A stretch of DNA of 49,942 nt from Gemmatimonadota bacterium (GCA_029879725.1 JAOUPR010000018.1:1-49942); one strand, 5' to 3'; counted from the stretch's first letter, positions 37,214 through 46,615 are shown. Translations and numbers: made by a program. The notes: generated by a model from the sequence alone, not told the origin.

Positions 37214-37227
37214 GGCCTCGCGAGGCC
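37214..37227. repeat. 14-bp perfect palindrome in a divergent gap
   Basis: GGCCTCG followed by CGAGGCC lies in the 228-bp gap between the divergent symporter and serine-hydrolase genes, 67 nt before the latter's start. It could be a regulator site or chance in G+C-rich DNA. I see no convincing promoter in the gap. Confidence 0.45.
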
Positions 37228-37293
37228 GCATGTTGGGGCGCTGCTCGACGGTGTCGACGGGGAGCGGAGCATCCTGTGGAGGAGAACGCGAGT

Positions 37294-38472
37294 GTGGCGA
37301 AGATGAAGCGGGATCGATGGAGGCGGTGGACGTTCGCGGTGTTGGGTGGCGCCTTGCTCGGGTCGTGCCGGCCCTCCGACCCCCGCTCCGTGCTTCCGGG
37401 GTACGTCCCCGGTCCCGGCGATGCCTGGGAGCGCCGCGATCCCGAGGAGATGGGGATGGACCCCCTCCTTCTCCGGGCGGCGGTGGAGTACGCCCTGGCC
37501 CACGAGACCACCGAGATTCCCTCCGATCCGGGGGAGTACCTGCGGACCCGCTTCGCCGGCATCCCCCATCAGGAGATCGTGGGCCCCACCAAGGAACGCG
37601 GCGGCGTCAACGGGATCGTCCTCAAGGGCGGATACATCGTGGCGGAGTTCGGGGACACCGACCGGGAGGACATGACCTTCTCGGTGACCAAGAGCTACCT
37701 CTCCACCGTGGCGGGACTGGCCTGGGACGACGGTCTCATCGCGGACCTGGACGACCGCATCGGGGAGTACGTCACCGACGGAACGTTCTCGACGGAGCAC
37801 GACGCTCCCATCACCTGGCACCATCTTCTCCAGCAGACCAGCGAGTGGGAAGGGACGCTGTGGGGAAAGCCGGACCTCGCCGACCGGCGGGAAGGGATCG
37901 ATCGTGAACTGCACGCGCCCGGAACCTTCTGGGAGTACAACGACGTGCGCGTGAACCTCATGGCGTACAGCCTTCTCCACGTGTTCCGGCGTCCGCTCCC
38001 CGAGGTGCTGAAGGAGCGGATCATGGATCCCATCGGCGCGTCCGACGAATGGCGCTGGCACGGTTATGAGACGTCGTGGACGGAGATCGGTGGGGAGCGG
38101 ATGCAGTCGGTGAGTGGAGGTGGCCACTGGGGCGGGGGGTTCATCATCGACACGCGCGACCACGCCCGTTTCGGGCTTCTGGCCCTGCGGGCCGGACAGT
38201 GGGGTGGGGAGCGGCTCGTGTCCGCTGAGTGGTTCGATCGCGCCACCACGCCCGCCGCCATCAAGAAGGACTACGGGTACATGTGGTGGCTCAACACGGA
38301 CCGGGAGCTCTTCCCGGCCGCGCCCGCGACGGCGTTCTTCGCCCTGGGCGCGGGGTCCACCAGCGTGATCTTCGTGGACCGGGAGCACGACGTGGTCACC
38401 GTCACCCGATGGGTGGACGGGGGCGAGCACGTCGATGAATTCATCCGACTGGTACTGGAGGCGGTGAAGTGA
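37294..38472 (+). CDS. Beta-lactamase-fold serine hydrolase, lipoprotein
   Basis: Class-C-like serine hydrolase (392 aa). The lipoprotein signal ends in LLGSC. The S-x-x-K motif is FSVTKSYLST, the second-motif region reads WEYNDVRVN (a variant of Tyr-x-Asn), and GGGHWGGGFIIDTRDHARFGLL marks the family's late region. GTG 37294 has GGAGGAG eight bases upstream; ATG 37303 in the same frame has no such site. These proteins include esterases, peptidases and amide hydrolases; the substrate is unknown. The stop overlaps the asparaginase start (GTGA), so the two are coupled. Confidence 0.87.
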   Translation: MAKMKRDRWRRWTFAVLGGALLGSCRPSDPRSVLPGYVPGPGDAWERRDPEEMGMDPLLLRAAVEYALAHETTEIPSDPGEYLRTRFAGIPHQEIVGPTKERGGVNGIVLKGGYIVAEFGDTDREDMTFSVTKSYLSTVAGLAWDDGLIADLDDRIGEYVTDGTFSTEHDAPITWHHLLQQTSEWEGTLWGKPDLADRREGIDRELHAPGTFWEYNDVRVNLMAYSLLHVFRRPLPEVLKERIMDPIGASDEWRWHGYETSWTEIGGERMQSVSGGGHWGGGFIIDTRDHARFGLLALRAGQWGGERLVSAEWFDRATTPAAIKKDYGYMWWLNTDRELFPAAPATAFFALGAGSTSVIFVDREHDVVTVTRWVDGGEHVDEFIRLVLEAVK

Positions 38473-39572
38473 GCGAGACGAGGGTGCACCGGCGGGAGCG
38501 TGGAGGGTGGGCGGCGGCGTGGATGGTGTTGGCGGGGTTGGCGGCGGGACTCGGGTCGAGCATCCCCGCGGGGGTGGCGGCGCAGGATCTCCCTACCGTG
38601 GTGATCCTCTCCACCGGGGGAACCATCGCCAGCGTCTACGACGATGCCGCCGGAGGGTTCGCGCCCGCCCTCACGGGAGAGCAGCTCGTCCAGGCCGTGC
38701 CGGGGCTCGATACCATCGCCCGGGTGGAGGTGGTGCAGGTGGCCAACGTGGCCAGCACCAACATGACGCCGGCCTTGTGGCTGGCGGTCTCGGCGGCCGC
38801 GCGGGACATGCTCGCCCGGCCCGACGTGGCCGGCGTGGTGGTGACCCACGGCACGGACACCCTGGAGGAGACGGCGTACTTCCTGGACCTCACCGTGGGG
38901 AGCGACAAGCCCGCCATCGTGGTGGGCGCGCAGCGCGCGGCATCCGAACCCGACGCCGATGGCCCGGGCAACCTTCGCGACGCCATCCTCACCGCCATCG
39001 CTCCGGCCTCCCGGGGGATGGGCACGCTGGTGGTGCTCAACGGGGAGATCCACGCGGCGCGGGAGGTCACCAAGACCCACACGCTGAACGTGGACACCTT
39101 CAAGAGCCCGGGCTTCGGCGCCCTCGGCTTCGTGGAGCCCGATGGTGTGCGCTACTACCGCGCCCCCCTGCGCCGCCAGCACCTGGAGGTGGCCCCCGGC
39201 GCACGCCTCGGCCGCGTCGAGATCGTGACCAACTACGCCGGTGCCGACGGGCGGGTGGTGCGCGGAGTCCTGGCCCAGGGAGGGCTCGACGGACTCGTGG
39301 TGGAGGCGTCCGGGGTGGGGAACCTGGCCTCCGACCTCTTCGACGCCCTGGAGGAGGTACGCGCGGCGGGGATCCCGGTGGTGATCACCACGCGGGTGCA
39401 CACGGGGCGCACACTCCCCCTCTACGCGGGGAGGGGGAGTGGCGTCACGCTGCGGGAGATCGGGTGTGTCTTCGCCGACAACCTCCCGCCCCACAAGGCC
39501 CGTGTGCTCCTCCTGGCCGCGCTTCAGCGCACCTCGGACCCCGCGGAGATCCAGGCGATCTTCGCGCGGTGA
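38469..39572 (+). CDS. Periplasmic type II L-asparaginase
   Basis: Hydrolyses L-asparagine (possibly glutamine) to aspartate and ammonia in the periplasm (367 aa). A signal peptide ends at about residue 39 (GVAAQ). The two catalytic threonines are in STGGTIASV and VVTHGTDTLEETA; VVGAQRAASEPDADGPGNLRDA and GLVVEASGVGN complete the family signature. GTG 38469 overlaps the serine-hydrolase stop with GGAGG upstream. The export signal separates it from cytoplasmic type I enzymes. Confidence 0.93.
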   Translation: MSETRVHRRERGGWAAAWMVLAGLAAGLGSSIPAGVAAQDLPTVVILSTGGTIASVYDDAAGGFAPALTGEQLVQAVPGLDTIARVEVVQVANVASTNMTPALWLAVSAAARDMLARPDVAGVVVTHGTDTLEETAYFLDLTVGSDKPAIVVGAQRAASEPDADGPGNLRDAILTAIAPASRGMGTLVVLNGEIHAAREVTKTHTLNVDTFKSPGFGALGFVEPDGVRYYRAPLRRQHLEVAPGARLGRVEIVTNYAGADGRVVRGVLAQGGLDGLVVEASGVGNLASDLFDALEEVRAAGIPVVITTRVHTGRTLPLYAGRGSGVTLREIGCVFADNLPPHKARVLLLAALQRTSDPAEIQAIFAR

Positions 39573-39599
39573 CGGGGCGCTTCCACGGCCGGAGCCCCG
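39573..39599. terminator. Weak hairpin between convergent genes
   Basis: CGGGGC (39573-39578) can pair with GCCCCG (39594-39599) across a 15-nt loop, in the 30-bp gap between the asparaginase and subtilase stops. The stem is short and has no U-tract. Confidence 0.35.
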
Positions 39600-39602
39600 A
39601 GC

Positions 39603-40790
39603 CTACCGGTGACCGATGGGGTCGGGGTTCCCGTCGGGATCCGAGCACGCGGTCCCGTCGGCGGTGTTCCCGTTCCATCCGCTGATGAGGAGGCCCGCGA
39701 CGTGGGGGGCCGCCATGGAGGTCCCACTGTAGCTCACCGTCCCGCCACCCTTGGCGGTGGAGAGCACGGCCACGCCGGGGCCGGCCACGTCCACCGGGCT
39801 TCCGAAGTTGCTGAAGTACGCGAGGCAGTCGTCTTCCCCGATGGCCGACACCGTCCAGATGTTGGCGTGGTCGGCGCCCGCGGGGGACCGGGTGGACGCA
39901 TCCGTGCTCTCGTTCCCGGCAGCCAGGGCGAACCGCACTCCCGCGGTCGCCGCGGCGATGACGGCGTCTTCCAGCGCCTGGGACTCCGGACCCCCCAGAC
40001 TCATGTTGGCGACGTCGTCGGGTGAGGCGTTGGCCGCCACGTGGTCCACGCCGGCGATGACCCAGGAGTAGGCACCCGAACCATTGCTGTCCAGCACCCG
40101 CACCGCGATCACGGGCGCGCCCGCCGCCACGCCGACCACGTCCTGGGTGTTGTCGATGGCGGCGATGGTCCCGGCCACGTGCGTGCCATGTCCATGCCCA
40201 TCCTCCCAGGAGTACTTCCCGCGCGTCACGAAGCTCGCGCCGCGGGAGCCGTCGACGTTGAGGTCCTTGTGTTTCGAGTCGATTCCCGTGTCGATGACCC
40301 AGGCCGAGCCGGTGGGCGCGGAGGCGCCGCCGACCCGGGTGACGCCCCAGGGGGTGACCTGTCCGGTGGAACCGCCCCCGCACGCGGAGTGGGTGGGATT
40401 GGTATCACAGAATCCCGGCGCCTGCGCCCGGGGGAAGGGGATGGAGGCGATCTGGTCCTGCTCCCAGTACGCCACGCGCGGATCCCGGCTCAGGGCGCCG
40501 AGACGTCCTTCGGGGACCGTGGCGGAGAATCCGAAGAGCGCGGTGCCGTAGGTGAGCGCGGGGGCGATCCCCAGACCTCGGGCGATCTCCGCGGCCGCCG
40601 CCTGGTTCGCGGCATGCCCGCCCGGAGCGAAGTCCTGGTTCAGGACGACGATCACGTCGACACCCCCGACCACCGAGGGGACGAGAGCGGCGTCGAGTTC
40701 GGGCTGGATGGGTGTGCTCCCCTCCGAGCACCCCGAGAGGGTGAGCACGGTAATGGCCGCGAGCGCGAAGGTCGACGGAAGGCTCTTCAT
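39603..40790 (-). CDS. Subtilisin-like S8 serine protease, lipoprotein
   Basis: Exported subtilase (395 aa). The lipoprotein-type signal is LTLSGCSEG. An inhibitor-I9-like propeptide follows (VIVVLNQDFAPGG to VAYWEQDQIAS). The catalytic domain has Asp in WVIDTGIDSKHKDL, His in GHGHGTHVAGTIAA, the oxyanion Asn region AAGNES and Ser in SYSGTSMAAPHVAG. The C-terminus is short, ending about 40 residues after the Ser. It would digest protein outside the cytoplasm. AGGAGAG lies about 9 nt before ATG 40790. Confidence 0.93.
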   Translation of the reverse strand: MKSLPSTFALAAITVLTLSGCSEGSTPIQPELDAALVPSVVGGVDVIVVLNQDFAPGGHAANQAAAAEIARGLGIAPALTYGTALFGFSATVPEGRLGALSRDPRVAYWEQDQIASIPFPRAQAPGFCDTNPTHSACGGGSTGQVTPWGVTRVGGASAPTGSAWVIDTGIDSKHKDLNVDGSRGASFVTRGKYSWEDGHGHGTHVAGTIAAIDNTQDVVGVAAGAPVIAVRVLDSNGSGAYSWVIAGVDHVAANASPDDVANMSLGGPESQALEDAVIAAATAGVRFALAAGNESTDASTRSPAGADHANIWTVSAIGEDDCLAYFSNFGSPVDVAGPGVAVLSTAKGGGTVSYSGTSMAAPHVAGLLISGWNGNTADGTACSDPDGNPDPIGHR

Positions 40791-40892
40791 GACAGGGACT
40801 CTCCTGTGGGAGGGGTCTGCGGGGCAGGCCCGTGATGTGCGAACGAGCGGGAGATGTGCAAAGGCCGTGCCACCGCACGTCGCCGCGACACC

Positions 40893-42149
40893 TCAACGCG
40901 GCACGTCGACCCGGATCTCCGCGGCGAAGAGCATGGTCCGGTCTCCGTCGACCGCCGCCCAGGCCAGGAGCGTGCCCACGTCGGGGGCCAGGGGACCGTG
41001 AAACGTCGTCCTCCCGTTGACCACGACCTCGACGGGGAGCGTCAGGTCCACCTCGTCGGGAGAGACGAGGATGCGAAGCCGGCGCACCCCGTGCGTATCC
41101 ACACGGAACGTGTTCCCGTCGCGGATCGCCGAGACGATGCCCGCGTTCCTTCCGGACGTGAACCCGGTCAGGCGTCGGGCGGCGGCCCCGCTCGAGGCCG
41201 ATCCGAGCTCGTCCACCACGATCCAATGGGCCCGGTTGTACCGGTCCACGTACTCGGTGGCCCACACCACCGTGTCGGGAAGGGGATCGCGGGGGTGGGC
41301 CGCCAGGAACGCCTCGATGTCCTCCGCCTCGGCGGGCCACCAGGCCACGTCGTGCACCCCCGGGAGTTCGTGATAGTCGAAGCGCACTCCCGCCTTCCCG
41401 TACAGCTCCAGATACGGGTGCACCGACACGGCCGGATGGATGGGGTCCTGGATGGTGTTCACGATGAAGAGGGGCTTGTTCAACAGATTGGCGACTTGGG
41501 TGGAGCCGTCCACGCCGTAGTGGGCGTTCTCGAGCACGCCCGGGTGCCCCACGAAGGGGAGAAAGGCGGCCCACGGCGTCGTGTCGTGGAAGGCGCCGAA
41601 GTACGTACCCGCGCCGCCGTCCGAGACTCCGGCCAGATAGACGCGGTTCTCGTCCACGTTGTAGAAGCGCTTGATCCCCAGGAGGATGTGGCGGAGCGCC
41701 TCCACCTGGCCGTGCTGCCACCAGAGGCACTCGCTCCACGCCAGGGGCATGACCGAGATGTGTCCTTCCCCCGACACGAGGTCCAGGTCGGGCCACCACG
41801 AGCCGCCGGGGCCGGGATCGGGGACGGTCGTCCCTCCGTGGAGGAACACGCGCAGAGGATACCGACGCGAGGGGTCGTAGCTCTGGGGCACCAGGAGGAG
41901 GTAGCGGTGGAGATGCCCGTCGGTCCCTTCGAGGGTGGGTTCCAGGAGCCCCCGGGGCACCGCCGAGCCGTACGCGCGTCCTCCATGGAGGGTCCGGAAG
42001 ACCGAGTCGAAGGGGATGCCCGAGGCGATCACGCCGGCCGCGGCCTCGGTGCGAGCCGTGGGCGTGGCGGCGCGCCAGAAGGCGGACAAGGGCTCGGGCG
42101 TCGTGTCCTGGACCGCCAGGGCGAGCACCATCAGGGTCCCGAGGATCAT
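40893..42149 (-). CDS. Esterase-like alpha/beta hydrolase
   Basis: Exported alpha/beta hydrolase (418 aa). ATG 42149 starts a short hydrophobic signal (ILGTLMVLALAV). A GTG 60 nt upstream is in frame but adds a non-signal stretch. The fold shows RYPLRVFLHGGTT, SVMPLAWSECLWW, nucleophile motif GVSDGGAGT, Asp in NTIQDPIHP and His in ELPGVHDVAWW, close to PHB-depolymerase or feruloyl-esterase-like proteins. About 130 C-terminal residues form a beta-rich appendage of unknown role. It lies 102 bp upstream of the subtilase on the same strand. Confidence 0.75.
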   Translation of the reverse strand: MILGTLMVLALAVQDTTPEPLSAFWRAATPTARTEAAAGVIASGIPFDSVFRTLHGGRAYGSAVPRGLLEPTLEGTDGHLHRYLLLVPQSYDPSRRYPLRVFLHGGTTVPDPGPGGSWWPDLDLVSGEGHISVMPLAWSECLWWQHGQVEALRHILLGIKRFYNVDENRVYLAGVSDGGAGTYFGAFHDTTPWAAFLPFVGHPGVLENAHYGVDGSTQVANLLNKPLFIVNTIQDPIHPAVSVHPYLELYGKAGVRFDYHELPGVHDVAWWPAEAEDIEAFLAAHPRDPLPDTVVWATEYVDRYNRAHWIVVDELGSASSGAAARRLTGFTSGRNAGIVSAIRDGNTFRVDTHGVRRLRILVSPDEVDLTLPVEVVVNGRTTFHGPLAPDVGTLLAWAAVDGDRTMLFAAEIRVDVPR

Positions 42150-42278
42150 GGAGCGTTTCCAAAGGGGGGGTGGAGTCGGGTCCCACCGATATCGATGGAA
42201 GGAAGACACCCGCTCGGGGGAGGACGTTGGCGAGGCCGACGTCCCAGGCTTGCACCCTGTTCCCTCCTACCCCATCCT

Positions 42279-42302
42279 CTCCCCGACGATGCCCTCGGGG
42301 AG
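42279..42302 (+). promoter_or_regulatory. Hairpin upstream of the M20 amidohydrolase
   Basis: CTCCCCGA (42279-42286) and TCGGGGAG (42295-42302) form a perfect 8-bp stem with an 8-nt loop, 37 nt before the start codon. It may be a leader structure or a terminator for read-through from upstream; no U-tract follows. Confidence 0.4.
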
Positions 42303-42339
42303 GGCGAAGCCTTCCCGTTCCACCCTGCGGAGAATTCCC

Positions 42340-43977
42340 ATGCTCCACGACTCCATCCAACGGCGCCCCCTGCGCGGTGTCCTGCTCGTCATCGCGCTTC
42401 TCCTCCTTCCCAACGCGGCCTTCGCCCAGGAAGCGGATCCGCGCCTGGAGATGCTCAAGGAAGAGGCCCTGGAATTGGTCGAGGCCCGCTCCGGGATGGT
42501 CCAGGAGATCGTGGACATGCTCTTCTCCTTCGGTGAGCTGGGCTTCCAGGAGTTCGAGACCCAGCGTTACCTCACCGGGATCCTGGCCGACCACGGATTC
42601 GAGATCGAGTTGGGTGTGGCGGGGATGCCCAGCGCGTGGACCGCGCGCTGGTCGCACGGCACGGGGCGGCCGGTCATCGCCCTGGGCTCCGACGTGGACG
42701 GGATCCCCCAGTCCAACCAGAAGCCCGGCGTGGGCTACCGCGACCCCATCCTCTCCATGGCGCCGGGGCACGGGGAGGGACACAACTCGGGGCAGGCCGT
42801 GAACATCGTGGCCGCTCTGGCCGTGAAGCAGCTCATGGAGCGCGAGAACATTTCCGGCACCCTCCTCATCTGGCCCGGCATCGCCGAAGAGCAGCTGGGG
42901 TCCAAGGCCTTCTTCGTGCGCGAGGGCGTGTTCGAGGGCGTGGACGTGAATCTCTTCACCCACGTCTCCGACAACTTCTCCATGACGTGGGGCCACACCG
43001 CGGGGAACGCGCTGGTGTCGGCCCAGTTCCGCTTCCGGGGTGAGACCGCGCACTCGGCCGGCTCTCCGTGGCGGGGTCGCTCGGCGCTGGACGCGGTGAT
43101 GCTCATGGCCCAGGCATGGGAGTTCAAGCGGGAGCACCTGCGTCCCCCGCAGCGGTCCCACTACATCATCGTGGAAGGGGGAGACCAGCCCAACGTGGTG
43201 CCCCAGACGGCCACCATCTGGTTCTACTTCCGCGAGGTGGACTACCAGCACGTCACCGAGATGTACGACGCCGCCAAGAAGATGGCGCAGGGCGCGGCGC
43301 TCATGACGGGCACGGAGATCGACACCATCATGACGGTGGGGTCGGCGTGGGACCGCCACTTCAGCAAGCCGGTGGCGGAGGTGAGCTACGCCAACATCCA
43401 GCGGGTGGGGCTCCCCGAGTGGTCCGCCGCGGACATCGAGCTGGCCACGGCGTTCCAGAGGGAGATGGGGCAGCCGGAGGAGGGGTTGGCCACGGAGTTG
43501 CGTCCCCTCCAGGGGCCCATCAACCTCCGCAACTACAGTGGAGGGGGTTCCGACGACATCGGCGACGTGAGTTGGAACATGCCCACCGTGACGCTGCGCT
43601 TCCCCGCGAACATGCCCGGCGGGCCCGGGCACAACTGGGCCAACGGGATCGCCATGGCCACACCCATCGCCCACAAGGGATCGCTGGCGGGAGCCAAGGT
43701 GCAGGCGCTCACGCTCCTGGACCTCTTCCTGGACGGGAAGACCGTTCCCGCCGCATGGACGTACTTCAATCGGGTGCAGACGGCGGAGACCACCTACACC
43801 CCCTTCATCACTCCGGACGACCAGCCGGCCATCTGGCTCAACGCGGAGATCATGGAGAAGTACCGCCCCCTCATGCGCCCCTTCTACTACGACCCCGATC
43901 GCTTCGACACCTATCTGGAGCAGTTGGGGATCGAGTACCCCACGGTGAAGCCCCGTCCGGTGAGCGACGACCGCTGA
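42340..43977 (+). CDS. M20-family amidohydrolase (AbgB-like), exported
   Basis: Metal-dependent aminoacyl-amide hydrolase (545 aa). A clear signal peptide ends AFAQ. The catalytic domain has MLFSFGELGFQEFET, metal-site GHGEGHNSG, IAEEQLGSKAFF with the catalytic Glu, and a dimerisation insert beginning FRGETAHSAGSPWRGRSALDA. The late metal-site region is GPGHNWANG. It resembles AbgB-type enzymes (p-aminobenzoyl-glutamate or indole-acetyl-amino-acid hydrolases) but is exported. ATG 42340 has GGAGA upstream; the frame is open from 41935 without support. Its stop overlaps the cutC start (TGATG). Confidence 0.9.
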   Translation: MLHDSIQRRPLRGVLLVIALLLLPNAAFAQEADPRLEMLKEEALELVEARSGMVQEIVDMLFSFGELGFQEFETQRYLTGILADHGFEIELGVAGMPSAWTARWSHGTGRPVIALGSDVDGIPQSNQKPGVGYRDPILSMAPGHGEGHNSGQAVNIVAALAVKQLMERENISGTLLIWPGIAEEQLGSKAFFVREGVFEGVDVNLFTHVSDNFSMTWGHTAGNALVSAQFRFRGETAHSAGSPWRGRSALDAVMLMAQAWEFKREHLRPPQRSHYIIVEGGDQPNVVPQTATIWFYFREVDYQHVTEMYDAAKKMAQGAALMTGTEIDTIMTVGSAWDRHFSKPVAEVSYANIQRVGLPEWSAADIELATAFQREMGQPEEGLATELRPLQGPINLRNYSGGGSDDIGDVSWNMPTVTLRFPANMPGGPGHNWANGIAMATPIAHKGSLAGAKVQALTLLDLFLDGKTVPAAWTYFNRVQTAETTYTPFITPDDQPAIWLNAEIMEKYRPLMRPFYYDPDRFDTYLEQLGIEYPTVKPRPVSDDR

Positions 43978-44642
43978 TGCCCCCACCCGCCGTGCTGGTG
44001 GAGGCGGCGGTGGTGTCGGTGGAGGAGGCCGCCGCCGCCCTGGAGGCGGGGGCGGGCCGCCTCGAGCTCTGCCGCGATCTCCCGACGGGGGGGCTCACGC
44101 CCGGGTGGAGCCTGCTTCAGGCCGTTCGGGAGCGGATGGCGGGGGAGGTTCCCGTGTTCGCCATGATCCGCCCGCGCGACGGGGACTTCGTGTACACCAG
44201 GGCCGAGGTGGCCGCCATGCGGAAGGAGATCCGCGAGGCGGAGAGGTCCGGCGCGGACGGGGTGGTTCTCGGGTGTCTCCGTCCCGACGGGCGGGTGGAC
44301 TCGGCCGCGCTGGCCGCGTTGGTCGACGAGGCCCGCGGTCTTCCGGTGACGTTCCATCGCGCCTTCGACGCCACTCCTTCGGCCATCGGGGCCCTGGAGG
44401 ACGTGATCCGCGCCGGAGTGGCCCGCGTTCTCACTTCGGGACACGCTCCCACCGCGTCGCTGGGGGCGGACGTCCTGGCTGAGTTGGTGCGTGTGGCCGC
44501 CGGGCGGGTCACCGTCCTGCCCGGCGGCACCGTCCGTGGGGAGAACGTCCGCCGGCTCGTCGCGTCCACGGCCGCGGTGGAGGTCCATGCCCGTGCCGCG
44601 GCGGTGTCCGGGATTCGCGCCGCCCTGGATCGCCGAGATTGA
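43977..44642 (+). CDS. cutC: CutC family protein
   Basis: A 221-aa cytoplasmic TIM-barrel protein of the CutC family. VLVEAAVVSVEEAAAALEAGAGRLELCRDLPTGGLTP at the start, PVFAMIRPRDGDFVYT, VVLGCLRPDGRVD, PVTFHRAFD and RVLTSGHAPTA are characteristic. The family was named for copper homeostasis, but its enzymatic role is unresolved. It starts on a TGATG overlap with the M20 gene, so it is probably translated by re-initiation. Confidence 0.93.
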   Translation: MPPPAVLVEAAVVSVEEAAAALEAGAGRLELCRDLPTGGLTPGWSLLQAVRERMAGEVPVFAMIRPRDGDFVYTRAEVAAMRKEIREAERSGADGVVLGCLRPDGRVDSAALAALVDEARGLPVTFHRAFDATPSAIGALEDVIRAGVARVLTSGHAPTASLGADVLAELVRVAAGRVTVLPGGTVRGENVRRLVASTAAVEVHARAAAVSGIRAALDRRD

Positions 44643-44760
44643 TCCCGCCCCCCTCGCCAGCGTAGTTTTCGGTCCCGATGAACGAGAGGCGATGCCCGGA
44701 GTGGCATCGCACGCACCGCCGGCCCGGTCCCGGGCGGCGCCAGGAGGATCCGGAGGGAAC

Positions 44761-45507
44761 GTGGCTGGTCACAACAAGTGGTCCAAGATCAAGCGGAAGA
44801 AGGCGGTGAACGACGCCAAGCGGGGCGCCCAGTTCACGAAGATCATCCGGGAGATCACCGTCGCCGCCCGGGAGGGTGGAGGCAACCCCGACTTCAATCC
44901 GCGCCTCCGGTTGGCCGTGGATACCGCGAAGGCGGCCAGCATGCCCGCCGAGAACATCGACCGCGCCATCAAGAAGGGCACGGGAGAGTTGGAAGGCGTC
45001 ACCTACGAGGAGATCTCCTACGAAGGATATGGGCCCGGTGGCGTGGCGCTCTACATCGAATGCCTCACGGACAACGTGAACCGATCGGTGGCGGACGTCC
45101 GGCACCGGCTCGGGAAGTTCGACGGGAGCCTGGGCACCAGCGGCTCGGTGGCGTGGCAGTTCGACCGGAAGGGCCAGATCATCGTGGACGCGACACGCTT
45201 CTCCGAAGAGGCCGTGTTCGAGGCGGCCATCGAGGCCGGCGCGGAAGACGTCTCGCAGGAGGGTGGCGAGTTCACCATCACCACCGAGGTGACGGACTTC
45301 GCCGCGGTGCAGGACGCCCTCAAGGCCGCCGGGATCGAGAGTTCGTCCGCCGAATTGACGATGATCGCCAAGAACGAGGTCGAGGTGGCCGGGAAGGACG
45401 CGGAGAAGCTCCTCAAGCTCCTGGACGCCCTCGAGGAGTTGGACGACGTGCAGAACGTGCACTCCAACGCGGACATCGACGAGGCTGTGCTGGCCGAGGC
45501 GATGTAG
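44761..45507 (+). CDS. yebC: YebC/TACO1 family translation regulator
   Basis: A 248-aa cytoplasmic protein with the strongly conserved start MAGHNKWSKIKRKKAVNDAKRG and motifs GGGNPDFNPRLR, PAENIDRAIKKGTGE, YEGYGPGGVA and LGTSGSVAWQF. YebC proteins help ribosomes at stalling stretches and were earlier described as transcription regulators. GTG 44761 has GGAGGG just upstream. A 118-bp gap separates it from cutC. It overlaps ruvC by one base, the usual yebC-ruvCAB arrangement. Confidence 0.97.
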   Translation: MAGHNKWSKIKRKKAVNDAKRGAQFTKIIREITVAAREGGGNPDFNPRLRLAVDTAKAASMPAENIDRAIKKGTGELEGVTYEEISYEGYGPGGVALYIECLTDNVNRSVADVRHRLGKFDGSLGTSGSVAWQFDRKGQIIVDATRFSEEAVFEAAIEAGAEDVSQEGGEFTITTEVTDFAAVQDALKAAGIESSSAELTMIAKNEVEVAGKDAEKLLKLLDALEELDDVQNVHSNADIDEAVLAEAM

Positions 45508-46025
45508 TGGCGGTCACCGCCCGCGAGGGCGCCGGGGCGGAGGTGGTCGTCCTGGGCATCGATCCGGGAACGGCGGTGACGGGGTACGGCGTCGTGGCCA
45601 GAAGGCCCGGCGGGGCGGTTTCGCTGGTGGAGTGCGGTGTGATCCGCACGTCGGCGGCGGAGGCGCTCCCCCACCGCATCCGCGAGATCTACGAAGAGGT
45701 GGTTTCGCTCGTGGAGCGGCATCGACCCTTCGCCATGGCGGTGGAGAACGTCTTCCAGGGAAAGAACGTGCAGAGTGCGCTCACGCTCGGACATGCCCGT
45801 GGAGCCATCCTCCTGGCCGCCGCGCTCCGTGATATTGTCATAGCCGAGTACGCTCCCCGTGAGATCAAGAAGGTCGTGGTCGGAACGGGTCAGGCCACCA
45901 AGGACCAGGTCGGATTCATGGTCAAGCATCATCTCAAGCTACGGGAGGAGCCCCGTCCCGCCGACGCGGCCGACGGGGTCGCGGCGGCGCTGTGCCACTG
46001 CCTGGTGGGGAGCTTTCCCCGATGA
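45507..46025 (+). CDS. ruvC: Holliday junction endonuclease RuvC
   Basis: Resolves Holliday junctions in recombination (172 aa, normal). The acidic catalytic residues are in VLGIDPGTAVTGYG, AMAVENVFQGKNVQSAL and the late ADAADGVAAALCH. GTG 45507 overlaps the yebC stop by one base. The stop overlaps the ruvA start as ATGA. A short N-terminal extension (MAVTAREGAGAE) precedes the first strand. Confidence 0.97.
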   Translation: MAVTAREGAGAEVVVLGIDPGTAVTGYGVVARRPGGAVSLVECGVIRTSAAEALPHRIREIYEEVVSLVERHRPFAMAVENVFQGKNVQSALTLGHARGAILLAAALRDIVIAEYAPREIKKVVVGTGQATKDQVGFMVKHHLKLREEPRPADAADGVAAALCHCLVGSFPR

Positions 46026-46615
46026 TCTCCCGCCTCCGTGGAACCCTCGTCACCCGGGGCGCCGACCGCGTGGAGATCGAGACGTCGGGAGGGGTGGTCT
46101 ACGAGGTGGAGGTTCCCCTCACCGTCCTCCAGCGGATCCCCTCCACCGGGAGCCCGGTCGAGCTCCGCACCCTCCAGGTGGTCACCGACAGCTCGGTGGC
46201 GCTGTACGGCTTCATCGAGGCCCACGAGAGGGCGCTCTTCCAACGGCTCCTCACCGCCTCCGGCGTGGGCGCGAAGCTCGCGCTCGCCATGATGTCGGCG
46301 TACGATGCGGAGCGGCTGGCGAGAGCGCTGGTGGAGAAGGACACCGCGGCGCTCAGGCAGGTGAGCGGCGTGGGGAAGAAGAAGGCCGAGAAGATCGCGC
46401 TGGAGCTGGCAGACCGGGTCGGCGACCTGGCCATCGTCACTCCGCGGGGAGACGGAGGCGCGCGGCCTTCGGCGGCGCAGGAGGCGGTCCAGGCGCTCAT
46501 CGCCCTGGGGTTCACCTTCACGGAGGCCGACGAGGCCGTGCGAGGCGTTCTGGAGGGCGGTGACCATTCCGGGGCGGCGGACGAGTTGATTCGAAAGGCA
46601 CTGGCGAACCGATGA
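46022..46615 (+). CDS. ruvA: Holliday junction branch migration protein RuvA
   Basis: Binds four-way junctions and loads RuvB (197 aa). OB-fold domain at the start ([13 protein letters not shown]), then two helix-hairpin-helix motifs ([35 protein letters not shown]) and the C-terminal RuvB-binding domain ([21 protein letters not shown]). ATG 46022 overlaps ruvC (ATGA); an upstream in-frame ATG at 45992 lies inside ruvC and is less likely. Confidence 0.97.
   Translation: MISRLRGTLVTRGADRVEIETSGGVVYEVEVPLTVLQRIPSTGSPVELRTLQVVTDSSVALYGFIEAHERALFQRLLTASGVGAKLALAMMSAYDAERLARALVEKDTAALRQVSGVGKKKAEKIALELADRVGDLAIVTPRGDGGARPSAAQEAVQALIALGFTFTEADEAVRGVLEGGDHSGAADELIRKALANR

Noticed and set aside
40405-43986. 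Open frame of 1193 codons on the minus strand
   Set aside because: Covers the esterase, M20 and part of the subtilase genes out of frame; the translation is Arg/Gly/His-rich without domains.
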